Source of the DNA: Parachlamydiales bacterium
Lineage (GTDB): Bacteria > Chlamydiota > Chlamydiia > Chlamydiales > Parachlamydiaceae
NCBI GenBank assembly: GCA_020051075.1
Contig: JAGVJP010000107.1
Span: 1 to 38,795 of the forward strand
Direction of reading: 5' to 3'
DNA length: 38,795 nucleotides
The notes beneath the pieces are model-generated. The model saw only the letters and a list, made by a program, of their open reading frames with translations, was not told where the DNA came from and searched no databases. Position numbers and translations under genes: made by a program. Shown piece after piece: positions 17,250-26,497 of the stretch; the first letter of the stretch is position 1, and every line of letters begins with the position of its first letter.

Positions 17250-18553
17250 TTAAAAGAACTCGCTATTAAGGAAATTGCAGATTTTAAACTTGGCATGGGT
17301 ATGGTCTGTATCACCTGTTCACAAAAACCTAGAATCAGAAGATTTTTCGCTTGGGTATCGGTAAATCCTCGTGTTTTCATATAGAAGAGCTGATCGGGAT
17401 CAAGCTGTCCTACCGTTGCCCCATGCGATGCTTTGACATCATCGGCGAAGATTTCGAGATTGGGTTTGCTATCGGCATGAGCGTGGTCATCTAAGATGAG
17501 GTTGTTGTTCAGTTGAAAAGCTTCCGTTTTTTGGGCTTCTCGGCGCACCATGATTTTCCCTTCAAAGGTCGAGCGGCTGAAATCTTTTAACACAGATTTA
17601 AACAGCTGAAAGGAGCGGCAATGGGGTGCTTGATGGTCCATGAAGATGTGTGCATGAGATTCTTGCTTGTTTGGAAGCATCGACACACTATTGAGAGTAG
17701 CTTGTGCATTTTCTCCTGTTAAGGCAACGCGATAATCATTTCGGACAGATAAGCTTCCTTGCGTCGCGCATGTGACGGTGAGTTTGCTGTCCCTTTTCAT
17801 CACAGCACGGAAAGCTTCAAAGTGCCATGAACGGTGGTGTTCGTTGCATTGCGCCTGCACATAATGAACCGAGGCGCCTTCTTCTATTGCCCATTCTGAA
17901 GCCATGTTGACAAAATAGCTTTGGTCGGACCGATGATGTTGCGTGTGCATGACCTCAACTTGGGCATGGGATCCTACAAATAGTTGTAGACGGGGAATCA
18001 GCAGAGAAGGATTTGTAGAGGAATCGATGATGTGTAAAATCTGTATGGGCGCTTCAATCTTGCACTTCGGGGGGATGTAGAGGAAGGCCCCTTTGTTATG
18101 CAGGGCAGCATTTAAGACAGCGAAGGAGTCTGTTTCATCTTTGAGTCCTTTGGTCCATTGGTTATTGATGAATGCGCCAAACGTTGACAACGCCTCTTCT
18201 ATTGTAGAGACAAAGATTTTTGTCGGAAGGGCATCAGTGTTAGAGAGCTGCGGCTGGAAAAAGCCATTGACGAAGACGAGGACGGACTGCTTGCTCTCAG
18301 GCAGTATCCATTGCTCGATTTCGCTTTCATTGAGCTGTATTTCTTCGCCGGGCTGGTAGGTTTGGGAAAATAGCTGTCTCAGCTTAATATATCGATACGC
18401 CTCGTTTTTCTTTGTCGGAAGCCCTAATGCGAGATAATGTTCCCATGCTTTGGCCTTCAGCTTCTGCATGCTCTCTATAGGCTTATTTTGATCGCGGCAT
18501 TTATCTAATAAGAGTTTGAATGTCTCTTGTTCTAATCCTGGCTCAAGCATCAT
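17246..18553 (-). CDS. sufD: Fe-S cluster assembly scaffold subunit SufD
   Basis: This 435-residue beta-helix protein works with SufB and SufC in the SufBCD scaffold. The family's C-terminal core is present: [18 protein letters not shown] followed by [34 protein letters not shown] and FYMKTRGF. The N-terminal helical part starts with the typical [20 protein letters not shown] (Trp-to-Tyr variants of the EAWKYT motif). It overlaps sufC upstream by 4 bp and sufS downstream by 4 bp, so the three genes are tightly coupled. The length is normal for SufD. Confidence 0.93.
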   Translation of the reverse strand: MMLEPGLEQETFKLLLDKCRDQNKPIESMQKLKAKAWEHYLALGLPTKKNEAYRYIKLRQLFSQTYQPGEEIQLNESEIEQWILPESKQSVLVFVNGFFQPQLSNTDALPTKIFVSTIEEALSTFGAFINNQWTKGLKDETDSFAVLNAALHNKGAFLYIPPKCKIEAPIQILHIIDSSTNPSLLIPRLQLFVGSHAQVEVMHTQHHRSDQSYFVNMASEWAIEEGASVHYVQAQCNEHHRSWHFEAFRAVMKRDSKLTVTCATQGSLSVRNDYRVALTGENAQATLNSVSMLPNKQESHAHIFMDHQAPHCRSFQLFKSVLKDFSRSTFEGKIMVRREAQKTEAFQLNNNLILDDHAHADSKPNLEIFADDVKASHGATVGQLDPDQLFYMKTRGFTDTQAKNLLILGFCEQVIQTIPMPSLKSAISLIASSFK

Positions 18554-19314
18554 TGTGAGCGCTCCTGTGCCTCATCGGCCATTAACCAGTCGTACCCTTT
18601 ATTTTCTAACTCAAGAGCCAGGCTGGCGGGGCCGGATTGGACGATTTTGCCATCTAACATCACATGGACGAAATGAGGCCGGATATAATCGAGCAATCTC
18701 TGATAGTGGGTGATGAGGAGGAGGCCTACCTCAGGATTCATGAATTGGTTTACCCCATGTGCCACAATGCGCATCGCATCGATATCTAAACCGGAGTCGG
18801 TTTCATCGAGGAGGGCTAAGTCGGGGTGGAGGACGGCCATTTGCAAGATCTCATTTCGTTTTTTCTCTCCACCAGAAAAGTTTTCATTGACGTTGCGTGT
18901 TTTAAATTCTGGCCGCATCTCCATGAGGCTCATCTTCTGGTCGATGAGTTTATCGAATTCTTCGTCTGTAAATTCGCTTTGTCCATTAGCTTTGCGCTTG
19001 GCATTGAAGGCGATTTTGAGGAATTGTTCGTTGCTGACTCCAGGAATTTCGATGGGGTATTGAAAGCTCATGAATAATCCTGCATGGGCTCTCTCTTCTG
19101 GTTCAAGCTCAAGGAGGTTTTGTCCTTTGAACCAAACTTCACCTCCAATGATCTCATAGGAGGGGTGGCCAGCGAGAACTTTGGCAAGGGTCGATTTCCC
19201 TGCGCCATTGGGTCCCATAATCGCATGAATTTCGCCAGCTTTCACACAGAGATTGACTCCTTTCAAGATAGGGGAGCCATCGACGGAAGCATATAGGTCT
19301 ATAATTTCTAACAT
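18550..19314 (-). CDS. sufC: Fe-S assembly ATPase SufC
   Basis: This 254-residue ABC-type ATPase of the SufBCD complex lacks membrane partners. I start it at ATG 19314, because AAAGGA lies six bases upstream and SufC proteins normally begin ML(E/K)I; the frame stays open to 19341, overlapping sufB. The Walker A is GPNGAGKST (34-42), the signature is FSGGEKKR around 146-153 (the SufC form of LSGGQ), and the Walker B is LALLDE (166-171) followed by TDSGLDID. The motif [12 protein letters not shown] marks the Q-loop and is typical of SufC. Confidence 0.94.
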   Translation of the reverse strand: MLEIIDLYASVDGSPILKGVNLCVKAGEIHAIMGPNGAGKSTLAKVLAGHPSYEIIGGEVWFKGQNLLELEPEERAHAGLFMSFQYPIEIPGVSNEQFLKIAFNAKRKANGQSEFTDEEFDKLIDQKMSLMEMRPEFKTRNVNENFSGGEKKRNEILQMAVLHPDLALLDETDSGLDIDAMRIVAHGVNQFMNPEVGLLLITHYQRLLDYIRPHFVHVMLDGKIVQSGPASLALELENKGYDWLMADEAQERSQ

Positions 19315-19333
19315 TGTTTGTCCTTTATCGTTT

Positions 19334-20779
19334 TTAACCAACCGAATGCTCCAATTTAATCGCTAACAATTTTTGAGCTTCAGCAGCAAATTCCAGCGGG
19401 AGCTCTTGGATGACATCTTTGCAAAAGCCGTTGACGATCATATTGACAGCACCTTCTCTTGGAAATCCGCGAGATTGGAGGTAAAATAGCTGTTCTTCAT
19501 TGAGTTTCGAAGTTGACGCTTCGTGCTCCACTTGGCTTGTCGCATTGCCAACTTCAATATAAGGGAAGGTATTGGCTGAGCAGCGGTCTCCAACAAGCAT
19601 CGAATCGCATTGCGTATAGTTACGTGCTCCTGTTGCTCGAGGGGCTATTTTGACGAGTCCGCGATAGCTGTTGTGAGAGACGTCGGCAGATATTCCTTTT
19701 GATATTATAGTGGAGCGGGTGTTTTTACCTAAATGGATCATTTTTGTTCCGGTGTCTGCTTGCATGTGGCCATTAGTCAGTGCAACAGAATAGAACTCTC
19801 CGACAGAATTATCCCCTTGTAGGATGCAGCTCGGATATTTCCAGGTAATCGCAGCGCCGACTTCAACTTGCGTCCAAGAGATCTTTGAATTGACACCGGC
19901 GCATCTTCCCCGCTTGGTGACAAAGTTATAGACCCCCCCTTTCCCTGTTTCTGGATCCCCAGCGTACCAATTTTGTACTGTGGCATATTTAATTTGAGCA
20001 TTGTCAAGCGCGATGAGTTCAACGACAGCAGCATGAAGCTGGTTGTTGCTATAAGCTGGCGCTGTGCATCCTTCTAGGTAGCTGACATAGGAGCCTTCTT
20101 CAGCGATAATAAGCGTACGTTCAAACTGACCCGATTCCTGATCATTGATTCTGAAATAGGTAGAGAGCTCCATCGGAGAGATCACTCCTTTTGGAATGTA
20201 GACGAAGGAGCCGTCGCTGAACACGGCAGAATTTAATGTAGCGAAGTAGTTGTCGCCAATAGGGACGACGCTGCCAAGATATTTTTTCACGAGATCAGCA
20301 TGAGTGTGCATCGCTTCTGAGATCGAGCATAAGATGACCCCAGCTTCATCGAGTTTTTTCTTGAATGTGGTTCCTATCGAGACTGAATCAAAAATCATAT
20401 CGACGGCGACGTTGCTCAGCCTTTTTTGCTCTTCAATCGGAATGCCTAAACGTTCGAAGGTCCGCAATACCTCTGGGTCAACTTCACTGAGATCGTTTAA
20501 GAGTGGCTTTTTCTTCGGCGCGGAGTAGTAAGTCATGTTTTGGTAGTCAATGGGTGGATAGCCGACGTTTGCCCATATTGGCTCTTCCGATTCCTTCCAT
20601 TTCTGATAGGCTTTCAAGCGAAACTCTAAGAGGTATTCAGGTTCATTCTTTTTCGCTGATAGCGCATAGATGGTCTCTTCATTCAATCCTTTTGGGAGCG
20701 TTTCAGTTTCAACTTCTGTGACAAAGCCATATTTGTAGTCTGAAGAGCTGCGGCTATAAGAGTCCGGTTCTCCTGTCAT
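19334..20779 (-). CDS. sufB: Fe-S cluster assembly scaffold SufB
   Basis: This is a 481-residue protein, the central scaffold on which the Fe-S cluster is built with SufC and SufD. Conserved SufB features include the N-terminal [16 protein letters not shown] motif, the FVYIPKGV block and a Cys in [12 protein letters not shown] (a position used for cluster or sulfur handling in the family). Also present are [17 protein letters not shown] and, near the end, [21 protein letters not shown] short AAGG ribosome site precedes the ATG. It is the first gene of the operon, behind a strong promoter; an iscR-like regulator is not found nearby. Confidence 0.96.
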   Translation of the reverse strand: MTGEPDSYSRSSSDYKYGFVTEVETETLPKGLNEETIYALSAKKNEPEYLLEFRLKAYQKWKESEEPIWANVGYPPIDYQNMTYYSAPKKKPLLNDLSEVDPEVLRTFERLGIPIEEQKRLSNVAVDMIFDSVSIGTTFKKKLDEAGVILCSISEAMHTHADLVKKYLGSVVPIGDNYFATLNSAVFSDGSFVYIPKGVISPMELSTYFRINDQESGQFERTLIIAEEGSYVSYLEGCTAPAYSNNQLHAAVVELIALDNAQIKYATVQNWYAGDPETGKGGVYNFVTKRGRCAGVNSKISWTQVEVGAAITWKYPSCILQGDNSVGEFYSVALTNGHMQADTGTKMIHLGKNTRSTIISKGISADVSHNSYRGLVKIAPRATGARNYTQCDSMLVGDRCSANTFPYIEVGNATSQVEHEASTSKLNEEQLFYLQSRGFPREGAVNMIVNGFCKDVIQELPLEFAAEAQKLLAIKLEHSVG

Positions 20780-20812
20780 AAAATGCCTTAAATAAAATGG
20801 TAATTTTGTAAA

Positions 20813-20841
20813 ATGATAACTAATTTAAGAAACTATGTCAA
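20813..20841 (-). promoter_or_regulatory. Promoter of the suf operon
   Basis: On the minus strand TTGACA (20836-20841) and TATCAT (20813-20818) are separated by exactly 17 bp, close to the sigma-70/sigma-66 consensus. Transcription would start near 20806, about 27 bases before the sufB ATG. No Fur- or IscR-type palindrome could be recognised around it. Confidence 0.65.
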
Positions 20842-20962
20842 TTTATACAAGCGTCTGATGTCAAATCTCTAAAAACTCGCTGATTCTTTTAATAAAATTT
20901 CCCCTCATCCTTCCCATCCCGTCATTTCTACAGATTTGAACCAACCTCACCTCTAACATGAT

Positions 20963-21126
20963 TGACAGGATGGGAAGGTGAAACAGGATAGGCAGGATCG
21001 CAAGCGGCAGGATAAGCAAGATAGTGAGTGATGATAAGATAAAGATAGATTTTTCTTTATTTATCCTGTTTATCCTGCCGCTTGCGATCCTGCCTATCCT
21101 GATTTGTCCCTTTTGCTTATCCTGTT
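20963..21126. repeat. CAGGATA-family repeat with a perfect 32-bp inverted pair
   Basis: This block fills most of the gap between sufB and the glycosyltransferase. It consists of degenerate CAGGATA/TATCCTG heptads. Two 32-base arms, 20984-21015 and 21070-21101, are exact reverse complements (core ATCGCAAGCGGCAGGATAA) and are separated by 54 AT-rich bases. It would form a long stem in either transcript. Related blocks lie at 15941-16020, 26291-26387 and 38442-38497. Confidence 0.75.
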
Positions 21127-21161
21127 TTCTTTAAGGTTACAAGACAATTATGTGACAGTTT

Positions 21162-22025
21162 CTACAGGTTAAACATTTTCACAGCAGCGTATTTTAGAAG
21201 AGAGTAGAGGAGGTAGGGCGATTTTAACCGATAGTGTAGGCGAACTTCGTTTTTTGCCGATAAGGTCCTCAAAGTGAGGGGAACTTGCGAACGGTTTTTT
21301 TGCCATCCACGGCAATGATAGGCGATTAATTTGGGATTGAAGAGCAGTTTCCATCCCCGTTTTCTCAGGCGAAGTGAGAGATCAATGTCCTCTTTATACA
21401 TGAAGAATGTTGGATCCATCACTGTAGAAGGAGCTAATTCAGTTTCGCGTAGTGCTTCTAGTCTGCATAACATCAAAGCTCCGCATAGGGCTGGGACGTA
21501 TTGTTCATCAAGCGCCATTGCTGGATCATAGAGATCGCCTTGGTTGCGGTCAGCCCATTTTCCAAACCAATTTTGGAAGATACCTGTAGAATCTATCTTC
21601 CCGCTTGGCTGGTCTTTGGAGAGGTCATACCCTAACAGAAGTCCTGAGAGTGCTCCAATCTTTGCTTGTTCGGGTTTTTGCATGAGGGCGATGGCGTGTT
21701 CGAGGAATTGCGGAGATAAAAAAGTGTCTGGGTTCAAGAAGAGGACAAATGAAGCAAGTTGAGGGTCTACAAAAGAGAACCCGATGTTATTGCCGGCACA
21801 GAACCCGATGTTTTTTTTTGCGAGATGGAGGGTGATCAAGGGATCAATTGCATAGGATTTTAAATAAGCGGTGTCGTTAGAGCCGCTATCGATGATGATG
21901 ATTTGCGAAGGGGGCCGGGTTTGATCTCTGATCCCCTTCAGCGATTTCTCAATACATTGTTGGCTATTATGCGTGACAATGATGATGGCGCAAGGCATTG
22001 GCGAGGCGTCGTTGTTGTCGTTCAT
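21162..22025 (-). CDS. Glycosyltransferase family 2
   Basis: This 287-residue GT-A-fold glycosyltransferase resembles rhamnosyl- or galactofuranosyl-transferases that build surface polysaccharides. The N-terminal nucleotide-sugar motif is PCAIIIVTHNSQQCIEKSL, followed by IIIIDSGSNDT. The metal-binding DxD equivalent is NPDTF, and the acceptor-side signature FFMYKEDIDLSLRLRKRGWK contains the ED pair. There is no membrane helix, so it should work at the cytoplasmic face. Its start overlaps the stop of the Wzc-like gene by one base (TAATG), so it is the third gene of the wza-wzc-GT operon. The sugar specificity cannot be read. Confidence 0.88.
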   Translation of the reverse strand: MNDNNDASPMPCAIIIVTHNSQQCIEKSLKGIRDQTRPPSQIIIIDSGSNDTAYLKSYAIDPLITLHLAKKNIGFCAGNNIGFSFVDPQLASFVLFLNPDTFLSPQFLEHAIALMQKPEQAKIGALSGLLLGYDLSKDQPSGKIDSTGIFQNWFGKWADRNQGDLYDPAMALDEQYVPALCGALMLCRLEALRETELAPSTVMDPTFFMYKEDIDLSLRLRKRGWKLLFNPKLIAYHCRGWQKNRSQVPLTLRTLSAKNEVRLHYRLKSPYLLYSLLKYAAVKMFNL

Positions 22026-24952
22026 TATTCAGGAGACACCACAAAGCAAAAATGATCATCAGGTTGATATTTCATCAACCAAGCGTAATGGCTGAGTTCT
22101 TCGGAGGTTTCAGATCGTAGCGTCACAGCTGCACAGGGGAACAATTTGAATAGTGCTTCTGCTTCGCTGCTGCATGCTCCTGCTGAGCTGACAATGAAAA
22201 TATCATCGTATTCGCTTCGATAACGGTCGATGAGGGAATGGAAAAGAGCTGTAGAAATCAGCTCCGCGAGATAGGGGACAGTCCCTCCCGATGGAATCAC
22301 ATCCCCTGTGTCGGTTTTGATCAGGATTGGAGAGGGTATTTTTCTTTCGAGATATTGGAATAATCCAAGGTCAGTCGAGTGAGTATTTGGAGAAAATAAA
22401 TCAATAATGAGGACTCGCCTTCCTTTTAGGATAAAAAACTTTGCTAATTCATTCACGTAGTGCGGGCCAACCCCTTCGATAATCAGAAAAGGTTTTCCAC
22501 TCGAACGATAAGCTTTTGTTGCATGCTCAAAAAAGCTTTGTAAGCGGCGCAATGTCTCCATATTTGACGGGGCGAGCTGCCTCTCTTCATCGATATAGAG
22601 GGAAGGGGTGAGGGTGCCAGCGACGGGATATCCCATGAGTTTTAGGCTATTGACGCTCACAGGGATGCCTTTGGCTATGCTGGAACCAATGGACACACCG
22701 GCACCAATAAACCCTCCGAGGATGAGACCGATAAAACTCCAAAGAAAGAATTTTGTTTGGATGGGATACAGAGGGGGGAGAGCTTTGTCTAAGGGAGAAG
22801 ATTGGATCACTTCAAGCTTATGAGCGATTGTTTTTGTTTCAACGAGGCGGGCAATCTCTTCGACGATCAAGTGATTGATCTCAACTTCTTGTTCAATGAG
22901 TTGTTGAGACACCCATTTCTTTGGTAAAGCAGCCAATTCGGTAGAAATATTTTGTAAGTGCTTGGCGATGAGCACCCGTTCTTGGTCGAGGTCTTCTAAA
23001 CGGGATTTCACATAGTCCTGCAGATTTTTTTCGAGGAGGGACACCTGTTGATTGATCAACTCTAAACTCACATTTTGCAAGGCAAAAACTTTCTCTTCAT
23101 AGAGTTCTTTATTTAACTTCATCAGATGAATCATCTGCTCAAGATGGAGTTTTAAAAATGTCCGCTGGAGATCGAGTTCTTCTTGAATCCGCTCTTGTTC
23201 TCGTGAGCTCTGGTTGTTATGGTCCCGCAAATTCAACACGAGTATGCTGGCCTTACGAATCATCTCTCTACTGACAGGGTCGTCAAGTCCTGCACTTAAG
23301 GAGGTAATTTCAAAATTAGGATCTTCCATTTGGTGGATGAAAAAAGAATTTTGTCTTACATTTCCCTCTATTTCAACAAGTTTTCTTGAATAGTCTAAAT
23401 AGAGGGTTGTGGCAACATCTAGCGATATCCCCTTGTATTCCTCAGTCGGATTTTGCTGATGGACGACGCGTTCTTGCAATATCCGTTGATACACCCCTAA
23501 CAGCCTCTCAAGGTTGGTTAAATAGGACTGAAAGTTCTGTTTGATATGTTCATCCTGGTTGATCTCCCCTGATTGAATCCGATCAATCCAACCCTTAAGG
23601 AGAAATCGAGGGTCATTGAAAATGGCTAGGGTGATGTCAGGCAGATTTCCATCAAGATAAGTTTGTTTGATCGCATTCAATTGACTGATGTATTGCTGAA
23701 TTTGGTTCAATTCATCTAATTGTTTGATAAACGCTTGTTGGATATCAAAGTCTCGAGAAGACATTTTCTTTTGAACTTCGATTTCTAGGGTGTCGCGGTT
23801 TTGTTTATGGCTGCGAATTTGTCCAAGAATGTCGTTGATGATTGCAGCATTGCTTTGATCACCATAAAACGTGAGATGAGATGGATTGAAATTTTCAAGC
23901 CGTTTTATTTCTAATTCGTTTGCAAGGAGTTGTGATTTATAGTCGTGCTGACTTTTTGCGAGGAATTCCATCTCTTTGTCCGTATCGAAGAAGCCTGCTC
24001 CGCAGAGATCATTGGATAGAAAATTGGCATGGTCGTTCATTGCCAGATTCAGCTCTTGGGTGAGTTGATCTTTGCGCAAGGATAAATAGTCGAGTTGTTT
24101 ATTTGAGATGTCATTATGGTATCTGATCAAGTGCTTATGAAAAGTCTTCATCACGACATTCAAAATCTCACTAGCTTGGTGCCGATTGCGGTGTTCAAAT
24201 TTCAGTTCAAGCAGGTTCTTATCGTCATTAGATTCTTTAATTGAAATTGATTTCGATAGACTTTTTGCTGTTTCTGCAAGAGAATTTACCCCAAAAATGA
24301 AACTCTGCGGTTTTAATAAAGTCTTGGTATCGGTTGGAATGAGGGTGAAGGAAAATTCTTCAATGGCAAAAGGTTGGCCTAGAACACCTTCTCCAACAAG
24401 TTCTTGTGATTTCAGAAGATCGATAACTTGGAATTTTCCATTCTCTTGGAGGTTGATTTTATAAGCTAGCGGCAACTCACCTGGGTAGTTTAAAGCATCT
24501 ATTTTGAGCGGACAGCACAAGTCGGGTAATGACGGCTTGGGTTTATTCATCAGAGAAGCCCAAACAACCTTAAGGTTATTCTTGATATTTCTTAGAGGGG
24601 TATCTATATCAGCAAGAGCAACAAGATTCCCCTGCAGATGCAGCTCTTCGATGAATTCCTGCATGAGCTTGCGGGAATGGATCATCGTCATCGCCTCATT
24701 TTCTCCTGCAGACCCGCCGCTCGATAAGAGTTGGAGCACAGAAGTGGAGATATTGCTTGGCTTGATGCTTTTCTCTCTAAAAGTTCCCTCAGCCTTATAT
24801 AGTATGGGTTTATTGAGCGAGAAAAAAGCAAAGAGCAATCCCATCACGACAGCGCAGAGGATAATTTTTTTCTTTGACCGTCGCAGTAGAGACAGAATAT
24901 CTGAGAGAGTGATCAGGAATTGGTCATCTTCACGTTTGTTTTTGTGTTCCAT
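22025..24952 (-). CDS. Wzc-like polysaccharide co-polymerase with degenerate BY-kinase domain
   Basis: This is a 975-residue inner-membrane protein of the PCP (Wzz/GumC) family. A cytoplasmic N-terminus precedes TM1 (about 34-51, IILCAVVMGLLFAFFSL), then comes a Wzz domain and a very long periplasmic coiled-coil part (about 260-720, Gln/Leu/Glu rich). TM2 is FFLWSFIGLILGGFIGAGVS, about 743-762. The C-terminal 190 residues have the fold pattern of the tyrosine-kinase domain (FLIIEGVG..., RRVLIIDLFSP, DDIFIVSSAGA). However, the P-loop lysine is missing (EGVGPHYVNEL in place of GxxxGKS) and no Tyr cluster follows, so kinase activity is unlikely. It is preceded by the Wza-like gene with a 25-bp gap. 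Confidence 0.88.
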   Translation of the reverse strand: MEHKNKREDDQFLITLSDILSLLRRSKKKIILCAVVMGLLFAFFSLNKPILYKAEGTFREKSIKPSNISTSVLQLLSSGGSAGENEAMTMIHSRKLMQEFIEELHLQGNLVALADIDTPLRNIKNNLKVVWASLMNKPKPSLPDLCCPLKIDALNYPGELPLAYKINLQENGKFQVIDLLKSQELVGEGVLGQPFAIEEFSFTLIPTDTKTLLKPQSFIFGVNSLAETAKSLSKSISIKESNDDKNLLELKFEHRNRHQASEILNVVMKTFHKHLIRYHNDISNKQLDYLSLRKDQLTQELNLAMNDHANFLSNDLCGAGFFDTDKEMEFLAKSQHDYKSQLLANELEIKRLENFNPSHLTFYGDQSNAAIINDILGQIRSHKQNRDTLEIEVQKKMSSRDFDIQQAFIKQLDELNQIQQYISQLNAIKQTYLDGNLPDITLAIFNDPRFLLKGWIDRIQSGEINQDEHIKQNFQSYLTNLERLLGVYQRILQERVVHQQNPTEEYKGISLDVATTLYLDYSRKLVEIEGNVRQNSFFIHQMEDPNFEITSLSAGLDDPVSREMIRKASILVLNLRDHNNQSSREQERIQEELDLQRTFLKLHLEQMIHLMKLNKELYEEKVFALQNVSLELINQQVSLLEKNLQDYVKSRLEDLDQERVLIAKHLQNISTELAALPKKWVSQQLIEQEVEINHLIVEEIARLVETKTIAHKLEVIQSSPLDKALPPLYPIQTKFFLWSFIGLILGGFIGAGVSIGSSIAKGIPVSVNSLKLMGYPVAGTLTPSLYIDEERQLAPSNMETLRRLQSFFEHATKAYRSSGKPFLIIEGVGPHYVNELAKFFILKGRRVLIIDLFSPNTHSTDLGLFQYLERKIPSPILIKTDTGDVIPSGGTVPYLAELISTALFHSLIDRYRSEYDDIFIVSSAGACSSEAEALFKLFPCAAVTLRSETSEELSHYAWLMKYQPDDHFCFVVSPE

Positions 24953-24977
24953 CGTTAGTAATACCTAGTTGAAAACG

Positions 24978-26036
24978 TTAGTCTGCAAAGATACGGTATG
25001 CTCCATAAGCAGTTTGGAAGCCTATGCAACTTGGAAGGAGCTGGTCGATAAAGCGATTCCATTGCGTAATCGGTTTTTCAGAGACGTAGACGGTATCTCC
25101 AGGCATCAGCAATAAGCTATCGTTGGGCAGGTGGATGATATGGTCCCATGAAAGGACATAGATTTTTGGATTTTGTAAGTTGCCTCTGATCACTTGAATG
25201 CAGTCGCGGTTGCCTGTGAAAGGGATGCCGCCTGCCGAGACAAGTGCTTCTCGCAATGACATAAAGCCATAAGGGAGGTTGACAGCTCGCGGACTTCCCA
25301 CCTCTCCCATTAGCGTGACAGTTGTATCGCTTGGGTTGGCGATGAAAATGCGATCTCCTCCGCGCATGACAATGTTTTGCGACATATCGCCTTGAACCAT
25401 CAATTTATACAGGTCTATGGGGAGCTGCTCGCCGCATCGAACAACATAGCTCTTAAAGAAATTGGCATTGTTTGGCACTTGTGCGACGGCTAATATTTCA
25501 TAGAGGCGGATTTTACCGTCGACAGGAATCACAGGGACACCCACAGCTCCTGTCAATTCCACTTTTCGAGATAACCGATCGCGGTAGCTGAGGAAGACTT
25601 CAATGTCTTGAATCTGCTCTTGATAGAAGTCTTGGATTTTTTGTCGTGCTTGTTCTAGGGAAAGGCCGATGACTTTGACAGGAGGGATATCGGGGAATTC
25701 TACTTGACCGTTGCTGACTCGGAAACCTACAGATTTGTTGACAAACTGGATAGCCTCCATAATGTCTTGTCTTTTGGGGTGGTAGACGACGATATTGAGG
25801 ATGTCATCTTCGGCGATCACATCCGGATACTCCTGCATCATGTCACAGGAGAGTTCTCCTAAATCATGCCCTTCCATTTCTAAAATCGATAGTTTGCCTT
25901 GGCGGATCTTGTATGAGTCGATGACAAATTCATCTGCACCAAACACATCATATTTATGACACGAATTGCAGCAGGAGTTTAGCACCATGGCGAGGAGAGA
26001 ACAAAAGAAAAGGGAAAGCAATTTTTTGCAAAACAA
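24978..26036 (-). CDS. Wza-like polysaccharide export outer-membrane lipoprotein
   Basis: This 352-residue protein of the outer-membrane polysaccharide export (OPX) family forms the exit channel for capsule or exopolysaccharide. It starts with TTG (AGGTAGG seven bases upstream). The signal peptide ends in a lipobox LNSC with lipidated Cys22. The polysaccharide export domain begins near residue 72 (VIAEDDILNIVVYHP) and continues with FPDIPPVKVIGLSLEQARQK. Two SLBB-type domains follow (VELTGAVGVP... and VTLMGEVGSPRAVNLPYGF). The C-terminal amphipathic helix of E. coli Wza is not obvious. It is the first gene of the three-gene minus-strand operon. Confidence 0.9.
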   Translation of the reverse strand: MFCKKLLSLFFCSLLAMVLNSCCNSCHKYDVFGADEFVIDSYKIRQGKLSILEMEGHDLGELSCDMMQEYPDVIAEDDILNIVVYHPKRQDIMEAIQFVNKSVGFRVSNGQVEFPDIPPVKVIGLSLEQARQKIQDFYQEQIQDIEVFLSYRDRLSRKVELTGAVGVPVIPVDGKIRLYEILAVAQVPNNANFFKSYVVRCGEQLPIDLYKLMVQGDMSQNIVMRGGDRIFIANPSDTTVTLMGEVGSPRAVNLPYGFMSLREALVSAGGIPFTGNRDCIQVIRGNLQNPKIYVLSWDHIIHLPNDSLLLMPGDTVYVSEKPITQWNRFIDQLLPSCIGFQTAYGAYRIFAD

Positions 26037-26290
26037 GATGCAACCTACCTAGAACAAAGATATTTATCTGACCAAAGGTTTTAACCTATTCTAGATTAAA
26101 TCGAAAGGTTTTTTCGCTTATCACATCGTATCCCAGCATTTATGAGTAAAAGAATAAAAATTAAAAAGAAAAGTTATTCTTTACACATCAAAGGGACTTA
26201 AGGGTAAGTGACAAGGGACCTCAAGAGGTAATTGCGGACGTCGTCTCTCATATCAAAAAATAACGCTGTCTAAAGTCTTTTCCCAACAAT

Positions 26291-26387
26291 CTTTCCTATC
26301 CTCCCCATCTTGTAAAATTGACAGGATAGGAAAGATGGGGCAAGATAGGGCAAGATAGTGTGTTACTCAGAATTGCGGAAGTCCTCT
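26291..26387. repeat. CAGGATA-family repeat in the wza/wzy divergent gap
   Basis: Perfect 12-base arms CTTTCCTATCCT (26291-26302) and AGGATAGGAAAG (26323-26334) are followed by an overlapping pair CCCCATCT/AGATGGGG. The block ends in CTCAGAATTGCGGAAGTCCT (26367-26386), which has a near-identical counterpart at 38477. The rest of the 26037-26497 gap is AT-rich, and I saw no gene or convincing promoter in it. Confidence 0.7.
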
Positions 26388-26497
26388 TCTTCTTTTTGAA
26401 AAGATTTGTAAGTTCCTTTTCCTAATGTTTTACGTTGCAAAAATTGAAGGAAAGCAGGATTCTTGTTGAAATTCAAGACACCATTTTCACATCACCT

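Noticed and set aside
20963..21126. Regularly repeated heptads resembling a CRISPR array
   Set aside because: Units are 7-10 bases, degenerate and inverted; there are no 25-40 bp repeats with equal-sized unique spacers, and no cas gene nearby.
24186..24968. Long plus-strand open frames opposite the Wzc-like gene
   Set aside because: They are shadows of a clear 975-codon gene on the other strand; their translations have no family features.
26444..26497. Alternative TTG starts for the Wzy-like gene
   Set aside because: GAAGGAAAG lies after rather than before these TTG codons, and the added residues are hydrophilic; ATG 26498 begins just before the first membrane helix. The choice is not certain.
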